Assembly (NCBI GenBank): GCA_012735495.1
Contig: JAAYHD010000035.1
Span: 1-34,940 of the forward strand
Origin: Clostridiales bacterium
Lineage (GTDB): Bacteria; Bacillota; Clostridia; Lachnospirales; Lachnospiraceae
Direction: 5' to 3'
DNA: 34,940 nt
This document shows positions 24,989-33,405 of this stretch, one piece after another. The position numbers and the translations under genes are program-made. Every line of letters begins with the position of its first letter. Position 1 is the first letter of the stretch. The notes beneath the pieces were generated by a model that was not told the DNA's origin, ran no database searches, and saw only the letters and a program-made list of their open reading frames with translations.

Positions 24989-25144
24989 ATGGTATTCAGA
25001 AGGAAAAGATTTTTTATCATTGCGACATGTCTTATTGCCGCGGCTATTGTGACGGTATTGTGCGTCGGATTATTGGCAAATGAAAAGAAAACCACATACG
25101 ACGGGACATTGGTATGGCAAAGCGAAATTGAACAGGAGGGGTGA
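24989..25144 (+). CDS. 51-residue single-pass membrane peptide upstream of spoVAC
   Basis: A frame starting at ATG 24989 (after TTGGAGAGATATC) encodes a basic N-terminus MVFRRKRFF, one hydrophobic helix (IIATCLIAAAIVTVLCVGLL, about 10-29) and a polar tail with EKKTTYDGTLVWQSE that should face outside. The frame could begin earlier at 24899, but those codons overlap the repeat array and lack a ribosome binding site. The stop is six bases before spoVAC, so it is probably co-transcribed with the spoVA genes and produced in the forespore. I do not recognise a named family. It may assist the SpoVA channel, which is an inference from position. Confidence 0.65.
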   Translation: MVFRRKRFFIIATCLIAAAIVTVLCVGLLANEKKTTYDGTLVWQSEIEQEG

Positions 25145-25150
25145 GGACGT

Positions 25151-25645
25151 ATGGAGAAGGAAAAACATAGAATTTCGGATGTGTTAAGGGAAAGGGATAC
25201 CGAGCGAAGAAATGAGAGCTACAACGAATATGTAAAGCAGGTTACCCCCGTTTTCAGTACCGCGGCAAATTGTGTAAAGGCCTTTGTGATTGGCGGATTA
25301 ATATGCGTTGCCGGTCAGGGCCTTACTAGCATTTATCTTGACAGGGTACAAGATTTGGAGAACGCCAAGGCTTATACCACGGTTTCCCTGGTATTCCTTT
25401 CAATACTGCTTACAGGGCTGGGCATATACCAAAAGCTGGCCAAGTTTGGAGGTGCGGGCACCCTGGTGCCGATTACAGGCTTTGCCAACTCGGTTGCGGC
25501 ACCGGCGGTTGAATATAAAAAGGAAGGTCAGGTGTTTGGTATCGGTTGCAAGGTGTTTACCATTGCCGGACCTGTAATTTTATACGGCATGTTTTCATCC
25601 TGGGTGCTGGGTTTGATTTATTACATTATCCAGATAATCAGATAA
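25151..25645 (+). CDS. spoVAC: Stage V sporulation protein AC
   Basis: A 164-residue membrane protein with about four helices. After a charged N-terminus (EKEKHRISDVLRERDTERRN) comes YNEYVKQVTPVFSTAANCVK, then AFVIGGLICVAGQGLTSIYL and AKFGGAGTLVPITGFANSVA, the signature of the SpoVAC/SpoVAEB fold. SpoVAC forms a mechanosensitive channel for Ca-dipicolinate in the spore inner membrane. It is the first canonical gene of a minimal spoVAC-spoVAD-spoVAE set, as is common in Clostridia. The ATG is preceded by AGGAGGGGTGAGGACGT. Confidence 0.95.
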   Translation: MEKEKHRISDVLRERDTERRNESYNEYVKQVTPVFSTAANCVKAFVIGGLICVAGQGLTSIYLDRVQDLENAKAYTTVSLVFLSILLTGLGIYQKLAKFGGAGTLVPITGFANSVAAPAVEYKKEGQVFGIGCKVFTIAGPVILYGMFSSWVLGLIYYIIQIIR

Positions 25646-25673
25646 TTGGAGCATATGGATTGGAGTTGCGGTG

Positions 25674-26711
25674 ATGGCAAAAAATAAATATATCGGAAAG
25701 CAGAGTATTGAATTTGGAAATCCTCCTTATATCATATCGGAAGCTTCAATTGTAGGAAAGAAGGAAGGGGAAGGGCCCCTGGGGCCTTTGTTTGACCAGA
25801 TTATAGAAGACCCAATGGTTGGCAAGGAGAATTGGGAGGAAGCCGAAAGCGAGCTTATGAAGCTTACGGCTCAAAAGGTTCTTTCAAAAGCGGGGCTTAA
25901 AAATACGGATATCCGCTATCTGATAGGAGGAGACCTCCTGGGACAGCTTATTGCCACATCATTTGGCATTGCGGAACTGAATATCCCCGTGTTCGGTGTC
26001 TACGGAGCCTGTTCCACCATGGGTGAAGCCATGACCATAGGCGCAATTCTTGTTGATGGCGGATTTGCCGACAGGGTAATGGCAATAACGTCAAGCCATT
26101 TTGCGGGAGCTGAGAAGCAGTTCAGGTTTCCATTGGATTACGGCAACCAACGTCCGTTTTCGGCCTCATGGACGGTAACGGGATCCGGGGCTGTTATCAT
26201 AGCAGCGAAAAGTGAGAGTAAGAAGCCGGGTGAAAAGGAGATAGTGATAACCGGGGTGACCAGCGGAAAAATAGTTGATTATGGAATTAAAGACTCAATG
26301 AATATGGGAGCGGCAATGGCTCCGGCAGCTTTTGAGACAATCAAGCAGAATTTCGAAGATTTTAACATACAGCCTGACTATTATGACAAAATTATAACCG
26401 GGGATTTGGGCTATGTCGGAAGGAATATTTTATTGGAGCTGTTAAAGGAAAAGGATTATGACATTTCGGACAGGCACATGGATTGCGGCCTGGAGATTTT
26501 TGATATGAATACCCAAGATACCCATGCCGGAGGAAGCGGCTGCGGCTGTTCGGCCGTGACCCTGACGGCTTATATAATAAAGCAGCTTAAGCAAGGTATA
26601 TGGAATCGTGTATTATTTGTTCCGACCGGTGCGCTGCTGTCACAGGTCAGCTTCAATGAAGGAAATACGGTACCCGGAATTGCCCATGCTGTCATGGTTG
26701 AAGCAAAATAA
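25674..26711 (+). CDS. spoVAD: Stage V sporulation protein AD
   Basis: A 345-residue soluble protein with a thiolase-like fold that binds dipicolinic acid and associates with the SpoVA membrane proteins. Family stretches include FGNPPYIISEASIVGKKEGE, GPLGPLFDQI, VFGVYGACSTMGEAM (the former nucleophile region) and the C-terminal THAGGSGCGCSAVTLTAYII. The length is normal. The start is ATG 25674, with GGAG eight bases upstream; a GTG three bases before is an alternative. It lies 28 bases after spoVAC and 25 before spoVAE. Confidence 0.95.
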   Translation: MAKNKYIGKQSIEFGNPPYIISEASIVGKKEGEGPLGPLFDQIIEDPMVGKENWEEAESELMKLTAQKVLSKAGLKNTDIRYLIGGDLLGQLIATSFGIAELNIPVFGVYGACSTMGEAMTIGAILVDGGFADRVMAITSSHFAGAEKQFRFPLDYGNQRPFSASWTVTGSGAVIIAAKSESKKPGEKEIVITGVTSGKIVDYGIKDSMNMGAAMAPAAFETIKQNFEDFNIQPDYYDKIITGDLGYVGRNILLELLKEKDYDISDRHMDCGLEIFDMNTQDTHAGGSGCGCSAVTLTAYIIKQLKQGIWNRVLFVPTGALLSQVSFNEGNTVPGIAHAVMVEAK

Positions 26712-26736
26712 AGCTACTGAAGGAGGCGGTTGCAGT

Positions 26737-27093
26737 ATGGATTATATTAAGGCGTTTTTAGTGGGAGGCGCCATATGCGCGTTGACCCAAATTCTGCTTG
26801 ACAAGACGAAGCTGATGCCGGGCCGGGTCATGGTAATACTGGTTTGTCTTGGAGCCATACTTGGATCGGTAGGTTTGTATGAGCCTTTTGCAAAATGGGC
26901 AGGCGCGGGAGCAAACGTGCCTCTTACCGGTTTTGGCAATACACTGTTCCAGGGAGTAAAAAAGGCTGTTGACCAGGAGGGATTTATAGGCATATTTAAA
27001 GGAGGCTTTACAGCCTCCGCGGTTGGCATATCTGCAGCCTTGATTTTTTCATATATGGCTTCGTGGTTTTTCAATCCTAAAATGAAGACATAA
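26737..27093 (+). CDS. spoVAE: Stage V sporulation protein AE
   Basis: A 118-residue membrane protein with about three to four helices, paralogous to SpoVAC. It contains MDYIKAFLVGGAICALTQIL, then LMPGRVMVILVCLGAILGSV and AKWAGAGANVPLTGFGNTLF. It completes the SpoVAC-AD-AE dipicolinate uptake channel. The frame is open upstream inside spoVAD, but ATG 26737 sits ten bases after AGGAGG. The gene ends 18 bases before the convergent stop of the penicillin-binding protein gene and no terminator hairpin is visible between the two. Confidence 0.94.
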   Translation: MDYIKAFLVGGAICALTQILLDKTKLMPGRVMVILVCLGAILGSVGLYEPFAKWAGAGANVPLTGFGNTLFQGVKKAVDQEGFIGIFKGGFTASAVGISAALIFSYMASWFFNPKMKT

Positions 27094-27111
27094 GGAAAAG
27101 GACGGCATGCA

Positions 27112-29760
27112 TTATGGAAAGGTCCAAAAACCATTTATGTTGCTGTCTGGAGGAAAAGTATATTCATCCTCATACTGCGGACCCGTATGCACGGTGCATT
27201 TTTCCTTTGGAAGGATATAAGGAGTATCGTCCGTTACGCCAGTTTCTGTTTTATCCAGATAAACCGCTTCTTTTTTGCTGCCTGCGGGGCAGTATTCGGT
27301 AGCAAGGGCATTGGATTTGGTACAAATGGATGCCTTGACATGGATATCACATTTCTCTGTGGGTTCCGTGCCTTTTGCAAAGTATTCGATCCGGGTGCAG
27401 TCTCCTCCGATATAATGGTCACACAGGCCTTCCACGGCAAGCTTGCCCGACTTGGTGCATATTTTGGCCGTGACTATGGAGCTGGGCATCGTGAAGGTTT
27501 TCTTCTCAAGTCCCTTTTCTATATGAATTCTTTCCATAATTGTGCGCCATATATGACGCGGGAAGTTGCGCTCGCTCTGCGACCTGTTGTTGTCAAAGCC
27601 CGCCCATATGGTTGCCGTATAGTAAGGGGTATATCCCGAGAACCACAAATCGTTATAATCCGAGGTTGATCCGGTTTTTCCTGCAACTGGCATATCTATG
27701 GCCTGGAGCTTTAGCAATGAGCCGGTTCCAATATTTACAACATCCTCCATCGCATTGGTAAGCAGCCATGCGGTGGATTCTTTTATAACCTGTTCCTTTA
27801 CCGATTCGTTTTCAAGAAGCACTCTGCCGTTGGCATCAAGAATCTTGGTATAGAATATGGGTTTTATATAAGCTCCGCCATTGGCGATGGTGGCGAATGC
27901 GGCTGTCAGTTCCAGGTTAGTAACGCCATCCGTAAGTCCTCCCAAGGCCATTGGCAGGTTTATGTCCGATACAACCTTTCCGTTTGGTTCTTTCCTTGTC
28001 TCCACTAAGGTGGTAAAACCTAATTTCTTTAAATACTCGTAACCGACCTGGGGGGTTACTTCGGCCAATGTCTTTACGGTAACTATGTTCATGGAATCAT
28101 AGATACCCTTTCTTAATGTGGACAATCCTTCATATTTCTTCGTGGACCGCCAGTTGCTTACCTCCGTTACCCCGTCCGGGTAATAATACGGACCTGAGTC
28201 ATCCTGTACACTGGCAAGTGTAAAACCGGCGGTATCAAGTGCCGGAAGATACGTGGACAACACCTTGAAGGTTGAACCGGGCTGTCTTACCGTATTGGTC
28301 GCACGGTTGAGGGTCCTGTTTCCTTTCTTCTCACCGCGCCCTCCTGCTATGGCCAGGACATGGCCGGTATACTGATCCATAACCACAAAGGATACCTGGG
28401 GCTGGATGGTCATATCAATACGCTCAAGAAGGACCTTGTCGCCCTCTTCAAGGATGGCTTCCTTGAACTCATTTATTCTTTCCATCATATCGTCTTTATC
28501 TTTAAACAGCAGCGAGAACTTGCTGCTCTTGTCATCCAAGTATAAATCATCGGGATCGTCATAATCCTTAAAGAATTCCAGCAGGTCGTTCTTGTGATAG
28601 TGGATAACGGTTTTTTCAGCATCATTTTTCTGAACGGAAATGGCATAATCCAGTTCCCAATAGGATCCCTTGCCGGTTTCCGGATAGAAAGACTCATCCG
28701 AGATAACCTCATCGACGATGTTTTGTATCGTCGGATCCTGGGTGGTAATGATTCTTAATCCGCCGCTGTACAGAAGGTCGAGGGCCTGAGCCTGCGTATA
28801 TCCCAGCTTCTCCTGAAGATCATGTATCACCTGTTCTATCAGTTCATCAACAAAATAGCTGTAATACGAGGTGGAGGAGTATTCTTCATTTACCGCCTGG
28901 ATTCTTGAATAAACATCATCCGCCATAGCGGCGTCAAATTCCTCCTGGGTGCAATATCCAAGCTCCAGCATCTTCTTAAGAACTTCATTCTTGCGGACCT
29001 CATTTCTCTCGGGATACGTAATGGGGTTATGATATGCCGGAAGCTGGGCAATGGCTGCCAGGACCGCCGCCTCCGACAAGGTCAGTTCCCATACGTTCTT
29101 GTTAAAATATCTCTTGGAGGCCATCTGTACCCCGTATGTTCCGGACCCCATGTTAATCGTATTCAGGTAATATTCGAGGATCTGGGATTTATCAAGTGTA
29201 TTCTCGATTTGAATGGCCAGATACTGTTCTTTTATTTTCCTTTCCAGACGGTCTATAAAATTCTGCTCCCTGCCTCCGCCAAATACCTGGGTCTTCAGCA
29301 GTTGCTGGGTGATGGTGCTTGCTCCCTGGTCAAATTCCCCTCCCTTGATACCGGAAACAAATGCGCGGAATATTCCCCTCACATCAATACCGTCATGCTG
29401 ATAGAACCGCTCATCTTCAATGCTGATAAACGCGTTCTGCACCACCTTGGGAATGTACCGTATCTCTATATATTCACGGTTGGCGTTGGCGCCTACCAAA
29501 TGCTCGATAACATTACCCTGGCTGTCATATACATATGTGGTATAGCCTTTAGGTATAACATCAATCTGGGTAATTTCAGGGGCACTGTCAATAAGCCCTT
29601 TGATGTATCCCAGACCGGCATATACACCTATTATGGCTATGGCAACTATTCCGATTATCATCAACCGGAACATGGTTATACGCAGCTTGGATGTAAGGCG
29701 CCTGGAGGCCGATTTTATATAATGCTGTTTCTGCTCTATGCCTTTTCTGCTATAGTTCAT
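27112..29760 (-). CDS. Class A penicillin-binding protein (PBP1A type)
   Basis: An 882-residue bifunctional peptidoglycan synthase. A membrane helix is at about 30-55. The GT51 glycosyltransferase domain has SIEDERFYQHDGID with catalytic E115, QGASTITQQLLK (145-156) and RKIKEQYLAIQIE (174-186). The transpeptidase domain has the SxxK motif STFK with nucleophile S496, SMN (556-558) and KTGS (695-698). A Cys-rich C-terminal tail of about 120 residues follows (for example LCDHYIGGDC, ASICTKSNALATEYCPAGSK). It polymerises and cross-links cell wall outside the membrane. ATG 29760 is preferred over GTG 29775 because GGAGG lies eight bases before it. It may be vegetative; location next to spoVA does not prove a sporulation role. 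Confidence 0.95.
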   Translation of the reverse strand: MNYSRKGIEQKQHYIKSASRRLTSKLRITMFRLMIIGIVAIAIIGVYAGLGYIKGLIDSAPEITQIDVIPKGYTTYVYDSQGNVIEHLVGANANREYIEIRYIPKVVQNAFISIEDERFYQHDGIDVRGIFRAFVSGIKGGEFDQGASTITQQLLKTQVFGGGREQNFIDRLERKIKEQYLAIQIENTLDKSQILEYYLNTINMGSGTYGVQMASKRYFNKNVWELTLSEAAVLAAIAQLPAYHNPITYPERNEVRKNEVLKKMLELGYCTQEEFDAAMADDVYSRIQAVNEEYSSTSYYSYFVDELIEQVIHDLQEKLGYTQAQALDLLYSGGLRIITTQDPTIQNIVDEVISDESFYPETGKGSYWELDYAISVQKNDAEKTVIHYHKNDLLEFFKDYDDPDDLYLDDKSSKFSLLFKDKDDMMERINEFKEAILEEGDKVLLERIDMTIQPQVSFVVMDQYTGHVLAIAGGRGEKKGNRTLNRATNTVRQPGSTFKVLSTYLPALDTAGFTLASVQDDSGPYYYPDGVTEVSNWRSTKKYEGLSTLRKGIYDSMNIVTVKTLAEVTPQVGYEYLKKLGFTTLVETRKEPNGKVVSDINLPMALGGLTDGVTNLELTAAFATIANGGAYIKPIFYTKILDANGRVLLENESVKEQVIKESTAWLLTNAMEDVVNIGTGSLLKLQAIDMPVAGKTGSTSDYNDLWFSGYTPYYTATIWAGFDNNRSQSERNFPRHIWRTIMERIHIEKGLEKKTFTMPSSIVTAKICTKSGKLAVEGLCDHYIGGDCTRIEYFAKGTEPTEKCDIHVKASICTKSNALATEYCPAGSKKEAVYLDKTETGVTDDTPYILPKEKCTVHTGPQYEDEYTFPPDSNINGFWTFP

Positions 29761-29865
29761 GATAGTAACCTCCACTGTGCAATAAGCAGCATAAATGGAT
29801 TATTGCGATAAGAAGAGTATATCAAATTATGAGTAGTAAATAAAGTGTTAATTATTCTATTTCCA

Positions 29866-29893
29866 ATTATACCCATTAGCATTAAAAAGTTAA
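29866..29893 (-). promoter_or_regulatory. Probable promoter for the PBP gene
   Basis: On the minus strand TTAACT (29888-29893), a 16-base spacer and TATAAT (29866-29871) lie about 106 bases upstream of the start. The rest of the gap from 29761 to 30116 is AT-rich, and I see no gene or stable hairpin in it. Confidence 0.5.
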
Positions 29894-30116
29894 TACAATA
29901 TGTAAAATTCTATTTATTTTTATAACATTAAATAACATTTAATGTAAAAAACTGAAAACAGCATTATTTGAAAACCGGTTTAAACCTGGGAAGTGTCGAA
30001 ATATAGCGAACAAGAAATAATAGTGCGTTAAAATTTACTTTATAAAATGGAATTTATAGTATATAATCAGTTTTGCCACTAATTTTTGTTAAATTTATAC
30101 TTATGGGGGTAATAGT

Positions 30117-30407
30117 ATGAGGAAGCTTGAACTATTGTTCAGGAACGAAGTAACTTTGGAAGATGACAGAAAGATGCGACTTGAGTACAAACTTATGGAG
30201 AGCCGCAGCACTGACGACGGGAAGCCCTACTACGGAATACAGATTGTCAAATACTTGGACAATGATATGGAGATGGACGAAGAGGCGGGCATATCGTATT
30301 CCAGGGACAAGGTGATAGCTATTGCAAAAACCCTTTACAAGCATGCTGTGACTCCGATAACTATGGCGGAAGTAGTCGATGACATCATATCACTAGAGGA
30401 ATTGTAG
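30117..30407 (+). CDS. DUF6514-type small protein
   Basis: A 96-residue soluble protein with mixed alpha and beta character, starting MRKLELLFRNEVTLEDDRKM. The central YYGIQIVKYLDNDMEM followed by SRDKVIAIAKTLYKHAVTPI and VVDDIISLEEL matches the pattern of DUF6514 proteins of Clostridia as I recall it. No function is known and no catalytic motif is visible. ATG 30117 follows TATGGGGGTAATAGT, a G-rich but adequate ribosome binding site. TATAAT at 30062-30067 may be its -10, with a poor -35. Its terminator lies inside the end of the convergent yigZ-type gene. Confidence 0.65.
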   Translation: MRKLELLFRNEVTLEDDRKMRLEYKLMESRSTDDGKPYYGIQIVKYLDNDMEMDEEAGISYSRDKVIAIAKTLYKHAVTPITMAEVVDDIISLEEL

Positions 30408-30434
30408 CCGGCAGCTGCAAATACATAATCGAGA

Positions 30435-31091
30435 TTAAAAGAGGTGTACTTTACCGTTTATATATGTAAAGTATACCTTTTTAATTTCAGTTGGTGACAA
30501 TGCTCCATTCGATAGGTCAGCCAGTTTGCTTTTGATATTATTCATTTTATCTGCCGGTATTATGAAATCCATAGTGACAGTATCAGTATAAACAGAAGAG
30601 ATTAAAGGAAAACTCTCCTGTGCAATGTAATATTGAATTTTTCCGACCAAGCTGTAATCAGTTTTTATCTGAATATGAATACCGGGTTCCTTCCTTATTA
30701 TAATGCTTTTCTCGAGTCCTGCCACTGTGGCGGACTGGTATGCCTTAACAAGGCCTCCCGTCCCGAGCAGGGTGCCTCCAAAATAGCGGGTCACCACGGC
30801 TGCAAGATTGGTCAGTTCTTTGGCTGCCAGAACATCAAGCATTGGCTTGCCGGCTGTCTGGCTTGGTTCGCCATCATCTGAAAAGCGCATTATGGGATTT
30901 TTGGTTCCGATTATATATGCATAGCAGTTATGTGTTGCGTTCCAGTTTTTCTTTCGGATGCCTTCTATGAATGAAAGGGCTTCTTCTTCGGTTTCAGCAG
31001 GGCTAATTGACGCAATAAACCTGGATTTTTTTACGACTATTTCGGCTGTGCCGCCCTGGTATATGGTGTTGTATGAATCGGCCGATATCAT
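30435..31091 (-). CDS. YigZ/IMPACT family protein
   Basis: A 218-residue cytoplasmic protein of the YigZ (UPF0029/IMPACT) family. Signature segments are VVKKSRFIASISPAETEEEA, NATHNCYAYIIG, RFSDDGEPSQTAGKPMLDVL and NLAAVVTRYFGGTLLGTGGL, followed by the C-terminal ferredoxin-like domain (DUF1949 type). Family members are linked to translation control and nucleic-acid binding, but no defined reaction is known. The start is ATG 31091, because AAAAGGAGG lies eight bases upstream; a longer frame to 31190 would cross the promoter. It diverges from rarA. Confidence 0.9.
   Translation of the reverse strand: MISADSYNTIYQGGTAEIVVKKSRFIASISPAETEEEALSFIEGIRKKNWNATHNCYAYIIGTKNPIMRFSDDGEPSQTAGKPMLDVLAAKELTNLAAVVTRYFGGTLLGTGGLVKAYQSATVAGLEKSIIIRKEPGIHIQIKTDYSLVGKIQYYIAQESFPLISSVYTDTVTMDFIIPADKMNNIKSKLADLSNGALSPTEIKKVYFTYINGKVHLF
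30437..30483 (+). terminator. Terminator of the DUF6514 gene, embedded in the yigZ-type 3' end
   Basis: AGAGGTGTACTTTAC (to 30454) pairs with GTAAAGTATACCT (30466-30478), with G-T pairs and an AT-rich loop, followed by TTTTT. On the other strand this encodes the last residues of the YigZ-family protein, so the hairpin is under two constraints. Confidence 0.75.
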
Positions 31092-31122
31092 TAAAGAGCC
31101 CTCCTTTTCCTTATTTAGTTGT

Positions 31123-31151
31123 ATTATACCAATACGGCAAAGCCCCCGCAA
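31123..31151 (-). promoter_or_regulatory. Extended -10 promoter for the yigZ-type gene
   Basis: On the minus strand TTGCGG (31146-31151), a 17-base spacer and TATAAT (31123-31128) preceded by TGG lie 32 bases upstream of the start codon. Confidence 0.75.
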
Positions 31152-31176
31152 GTAATTCGAAGATTGAAACGTATGT

Positions 31177-31204
31177 TTGCATTTTGCCATGCTTGTGATA
31201 TACT
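31177..31204 (+). promoter_or_regulatory. Extended -10 promoter for rarA
   Basis: TTGCAT (31177-31182), a 16-base spacer and TATACT (31199-31204) with TGA just before it lie 57 bases upstream of the rarA start. It diverges from the yigZ promoter with 25 bases between the -35 elements. Confidence 0.7.
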
Positions 31205-31260
31205 ATCCATAGGTGAAATGCAGAAACATTTGAAATAATCTGCTGTCGGGAGGTGATTTT

Positions 31261-32583
31261 GTGGATCTGTTTGATTACATGAGGGATAACCGGATGAAAA
31301 AGGAATCTCCGCTTGCCGCCAGGCTTCGGCCCAGGACCCTTGAAGAAGTGGTGGGGCAGCAGCATATAATCGGAAAGGACAAGCTCTTATACCGTGCCAT
31401 AAAGGCCGACAGGCTGGGCTCAATCATATTCTACGGACCTCCCGGGACGGGGAAAACCACCCTTGCCAGGGTCATTGCCAATACGACCAGTTCCCTTTTC
31501 GTACAGATTAATGCGACCGTATCCGGAAAGAAGGATATGGAGGATGTGGTGGCTGAGGCGAAGAAAAACCTTGGTATGTACGGTAAACGGACCATACTGT
31601 TCATAGATGAGATACACAGATTCAATAAAAGCCAGCAGGATTACCTTCTGCCTTTTGTGGAGGACGGTACCGTAATCCTGATAGGGGCAACTACGGAAAA
31701 CCCTTATTTCGAGGTTAATTCTGCGCTGGTGTCCAGATCCGTTGTATTCGAGCTCAAGCCCCTAAGCAAGGAAGACATAGCCGAATTATTAAAAAGGGCG
31801 GTGACCGATGAGGAACGAGGGCTTGGAGCATACAAGCCAAAGCTTCATGAGGATGCCCTGGAATTTCTTGCGGATACGGCAAACGGGGATGCCAGGGTTG
31901 CCTTAAATGCCATAGAATTGGGAGTGCTCACAACCGAAAGGTCTGAGGATGGGTATATCCATATTACATTGGATGTGGCGGTGGAATGCATCCAGAAACG
32001 GGCTTTAAAATATGACAAGAACGGGGATAACCACTACGACACCATATCCGCATTTATTAAGAGCATGAGAGGCTCCGACCCCGATGCCGCGGTATATTAC
32101 CTTGCCCGTATGCTTTATGCGGGTGAAGAACCGGAATTCATAGCGCGAAGGATTATGATATGCGCTGCGGAGGATGTAGGAAATGCCGATCCTAATGCAT
32201 TGGTTGTGGCTGTAAATGCGTCTCTTGCAGTGGAACGGGTAGGCATGCCCGAAGCCCGGATAATACTGTCCCAGGCGGCCACATATGTGGCCTGTGCTCC
32301 AAAGAGCAATTCGGCATATAAGGCGATTGGTGCCGCGATGAATGTGGTTGAAAATCAAAAGACTCCGGCCATACCTTCATACCTTAGGGACGCATCATAT
32401 AGGGGGGCCGAAGCCTTGGGCCGCGGGATAGGATACAAGTACGCCCACGATTACAAGAACCATTATGTAAAGCAGCAGTATCTGCCGGATGAAATTAAGG
32501 ATTATGTATTTTATGAGCCTTCCGATAATGGCTACGAGAAAGTAATTAAGGAGTACTTAAGAAGAATAAAAGAGGAGGAATAA
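31261..32583 (+). CDS. rarA: Replication-associated recombination protein RarA/MgsA
   Basis: A 440-residue AAA+ ATPase acting at stalled replication forks. Walker A is GPPGTGKT (59-66), Walker B ILFIDEIHR (112-120) and sensor 1 LIGATTENP. The C-terminal tetramerisation region contains MRGSDPDAAVYYLARMLYAG, RRIMICAAEDVGNADPNAL and YLPDEIKDYVFYEPSDNGYE, all characteristic. The N-terminus LFDYMRDNRMKKESPLAARL fits the usual start of the family. GTG 31261 follows GGGAGGTGATTTT. The terminator overlaps the stop codon. Confidence 0.96.
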   Translation: MDLFDYMRDNRMKKESPLAARLRPRTLEEVVGQQHIIGKDKLLYRAIKADRLGSIIFYGPPGTGKTTLARVIANTTSSLFVQINATVSGKKDMEDVVAEAKKNLGMYGKRTILFIDEIHRFNKSQQDYLLPFVEDGTVILIGATTENPYFEVNSALVSRSVVFELKPLSKEDIAELLKRAVTDEERGLGAYKPKLHEDALEFLADTANGDARVALNAIELGVLTTERSEDGYIHITLDVAVECIQKRALKYDKNGDNHYDTISAFIKSMRGSDPDAAVYYLARMLYAGEEPEFIARRIMICAAEDVGNADPNALVVAVNASLAVERVGMPEARIILSQAATYVACAPKSNSAYKAIGAAMNVVENQKTPAIPSYLRDASYRGAEALGRGIGYKYAHDYKNHYVKQQYLPDEIKDYVFYEPSDNGYEKVIKEYLRRIKEEE

Positions 32584-32614
32584 CTGCGTTGGCTCTGCGG
32601 TTATTCCTCTTTTT
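32575..32614 (+). terminator. Terminator overlapping the rarA stop codon
   Basis: GAGGAATAACTGC (from 32575) pairs with GCGGTTATTCCTC (to 32609), with G-T pairs, around GTTGGCTCT; TTTTT follows. The rarA TAA (32581-32583) is inside the left arm. It lies 22 bases from the convergent membrane-protein gene end. Confidence 0.88.
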
Positions 32615-32636
32615 ATTATATTGCTCATTTATTCAA

Positions 32637-32888
32637 TCAGTTCTGTTTATCAGGAATGTCCGTTTCCTCCGATTTCTCATATTCATTCTTTCTATGCACA
32701 TTTTTGTATACCGTCACCAGGCAATAAACAATTATAGGTACTATCACTGCCAGAAATACGCTTGCCATAAACAGGCCGGGATATTTATCGGAAAAGAATA
32801 CTCCTATGATAAATGAAAAAACATATAATGACAGTATGGCAGCTATACCGATTATGGCGCCTATTCTTTTCGTTTTGGATTTGCTCAT
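32637..32888 (-). CDS. Small two-helix membrane protein, unrecognised
   Basis: An 83-residue protein with a basic N-terminus (MSKSKTKRIG), two membrane helices (about 10-30 and 39-61) separated by FFSDKYPGL, and a polar charged C-terminus (NVHRKNEYEKSEETDIPDKQ). Both ends should be cytoplasmic. I do not recognise a named family; similar two-helix proteins are widespread in Firmicutes. ATG 32888 follows AAAGGACGAATC; an in-frame ATG at 32903 lacks a good ribosome binding site. Neighbour genes give no clue. Confidence 0.7.
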   Translation of the reverse strand: MSKSKTKRIGAIIGIAAILSLYVFSFIIGVFFSDKYPGLFMASVFLAVIVPIIVYCLVTVYKNVHRKNEYEKSEETDIPDKQN

Positions 32889-32911
32889 GATTCGTCCTTT
32901 CATATTTATAA

Positions 32912-33374
32912 TTGAATATTATATTCCAATTATATCATTGGAATTTCACGAATACAATAAATCTAAATACTGTCATAAAACAAGTTTGGGGTATGCTGAA
33001 ATTAATGGGCAGAACACAATCAAATGTAATACCTATGTCGTTTTGTGGATTACCACTCATACCAGCATATACAAATGAGATGCTATTGGGCTGTGAACCG
33101 CAAGCATCAATATTATGCATTAACGAATGGGATGACATAGGATATATAAGAAGATGTATAAACTATTTAGAGAGCTTTAATGAAAATAAAGTTATTGCTC
33201 TTGCTTACTACAAGAAAAAATTATATGAGTTATGGGATAGAAATAATATGTCCATATGTGAAAATACGCATAATAATATTACTGCAATTGAAAACGAAGT
33301 CGGAATACATATATATGATATGGATAAAGGATGATATTGAAAAATTATGTGATGAGATTATTGCGTATTTTTGA
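32912..33374 (+). pseudogene. 5'-truncated, frameshifted gene remnant
   Basis: The frame from about 32950 to the TGA at 33332-33334 reads like a conserved protein: SFCGLPLIPAYTNEMLLGCE, then PQASILCINEWDDIGYIRRC, INYLESFNENKVIALAYYKK and ENEVGIHIYDMDKG. Just past the stop the +1 frame continues sensibly as KDDIEKLCDEIIAYF to TGA at 33372-33374. Removing one A from GATAAAGGATGAT near 33322 joins the two into one C-terminus. There is no ribosome binding site at the nominal TTG start, and nothing upstream encodes the missing N-terminus. The PAY...GCEPQASILC segment loosely resembles the C-terminal part of DUF1611-like P-loop proteins, a weak comparison. Codon use is more AT-rich than in neighbouring genes. 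Confidence 0.5.
32923..32944. repeat. 8-bp inverted repeat at the 5' edge of the remnant
   Basis: ATTCCAAT (32923-32930) and ATTGGAAT (32937-32944) flank TATATC. It could be an operator for the minus-strand membrane-protein gene or a scar at the truncation point. Confidence 0.4.
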
Positions 33375-33405
33375 AAATGGGAATTAAGTCAATTTTACAG
33401 ATAAA

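Noticed and set aside
29029-29811. 260-codon plus-strand frame opposite the PBP gene
   Set aside because: It lies antisense to the well-supported GT51 domain, has no ribosome binding site and its translation resembles no protein family.
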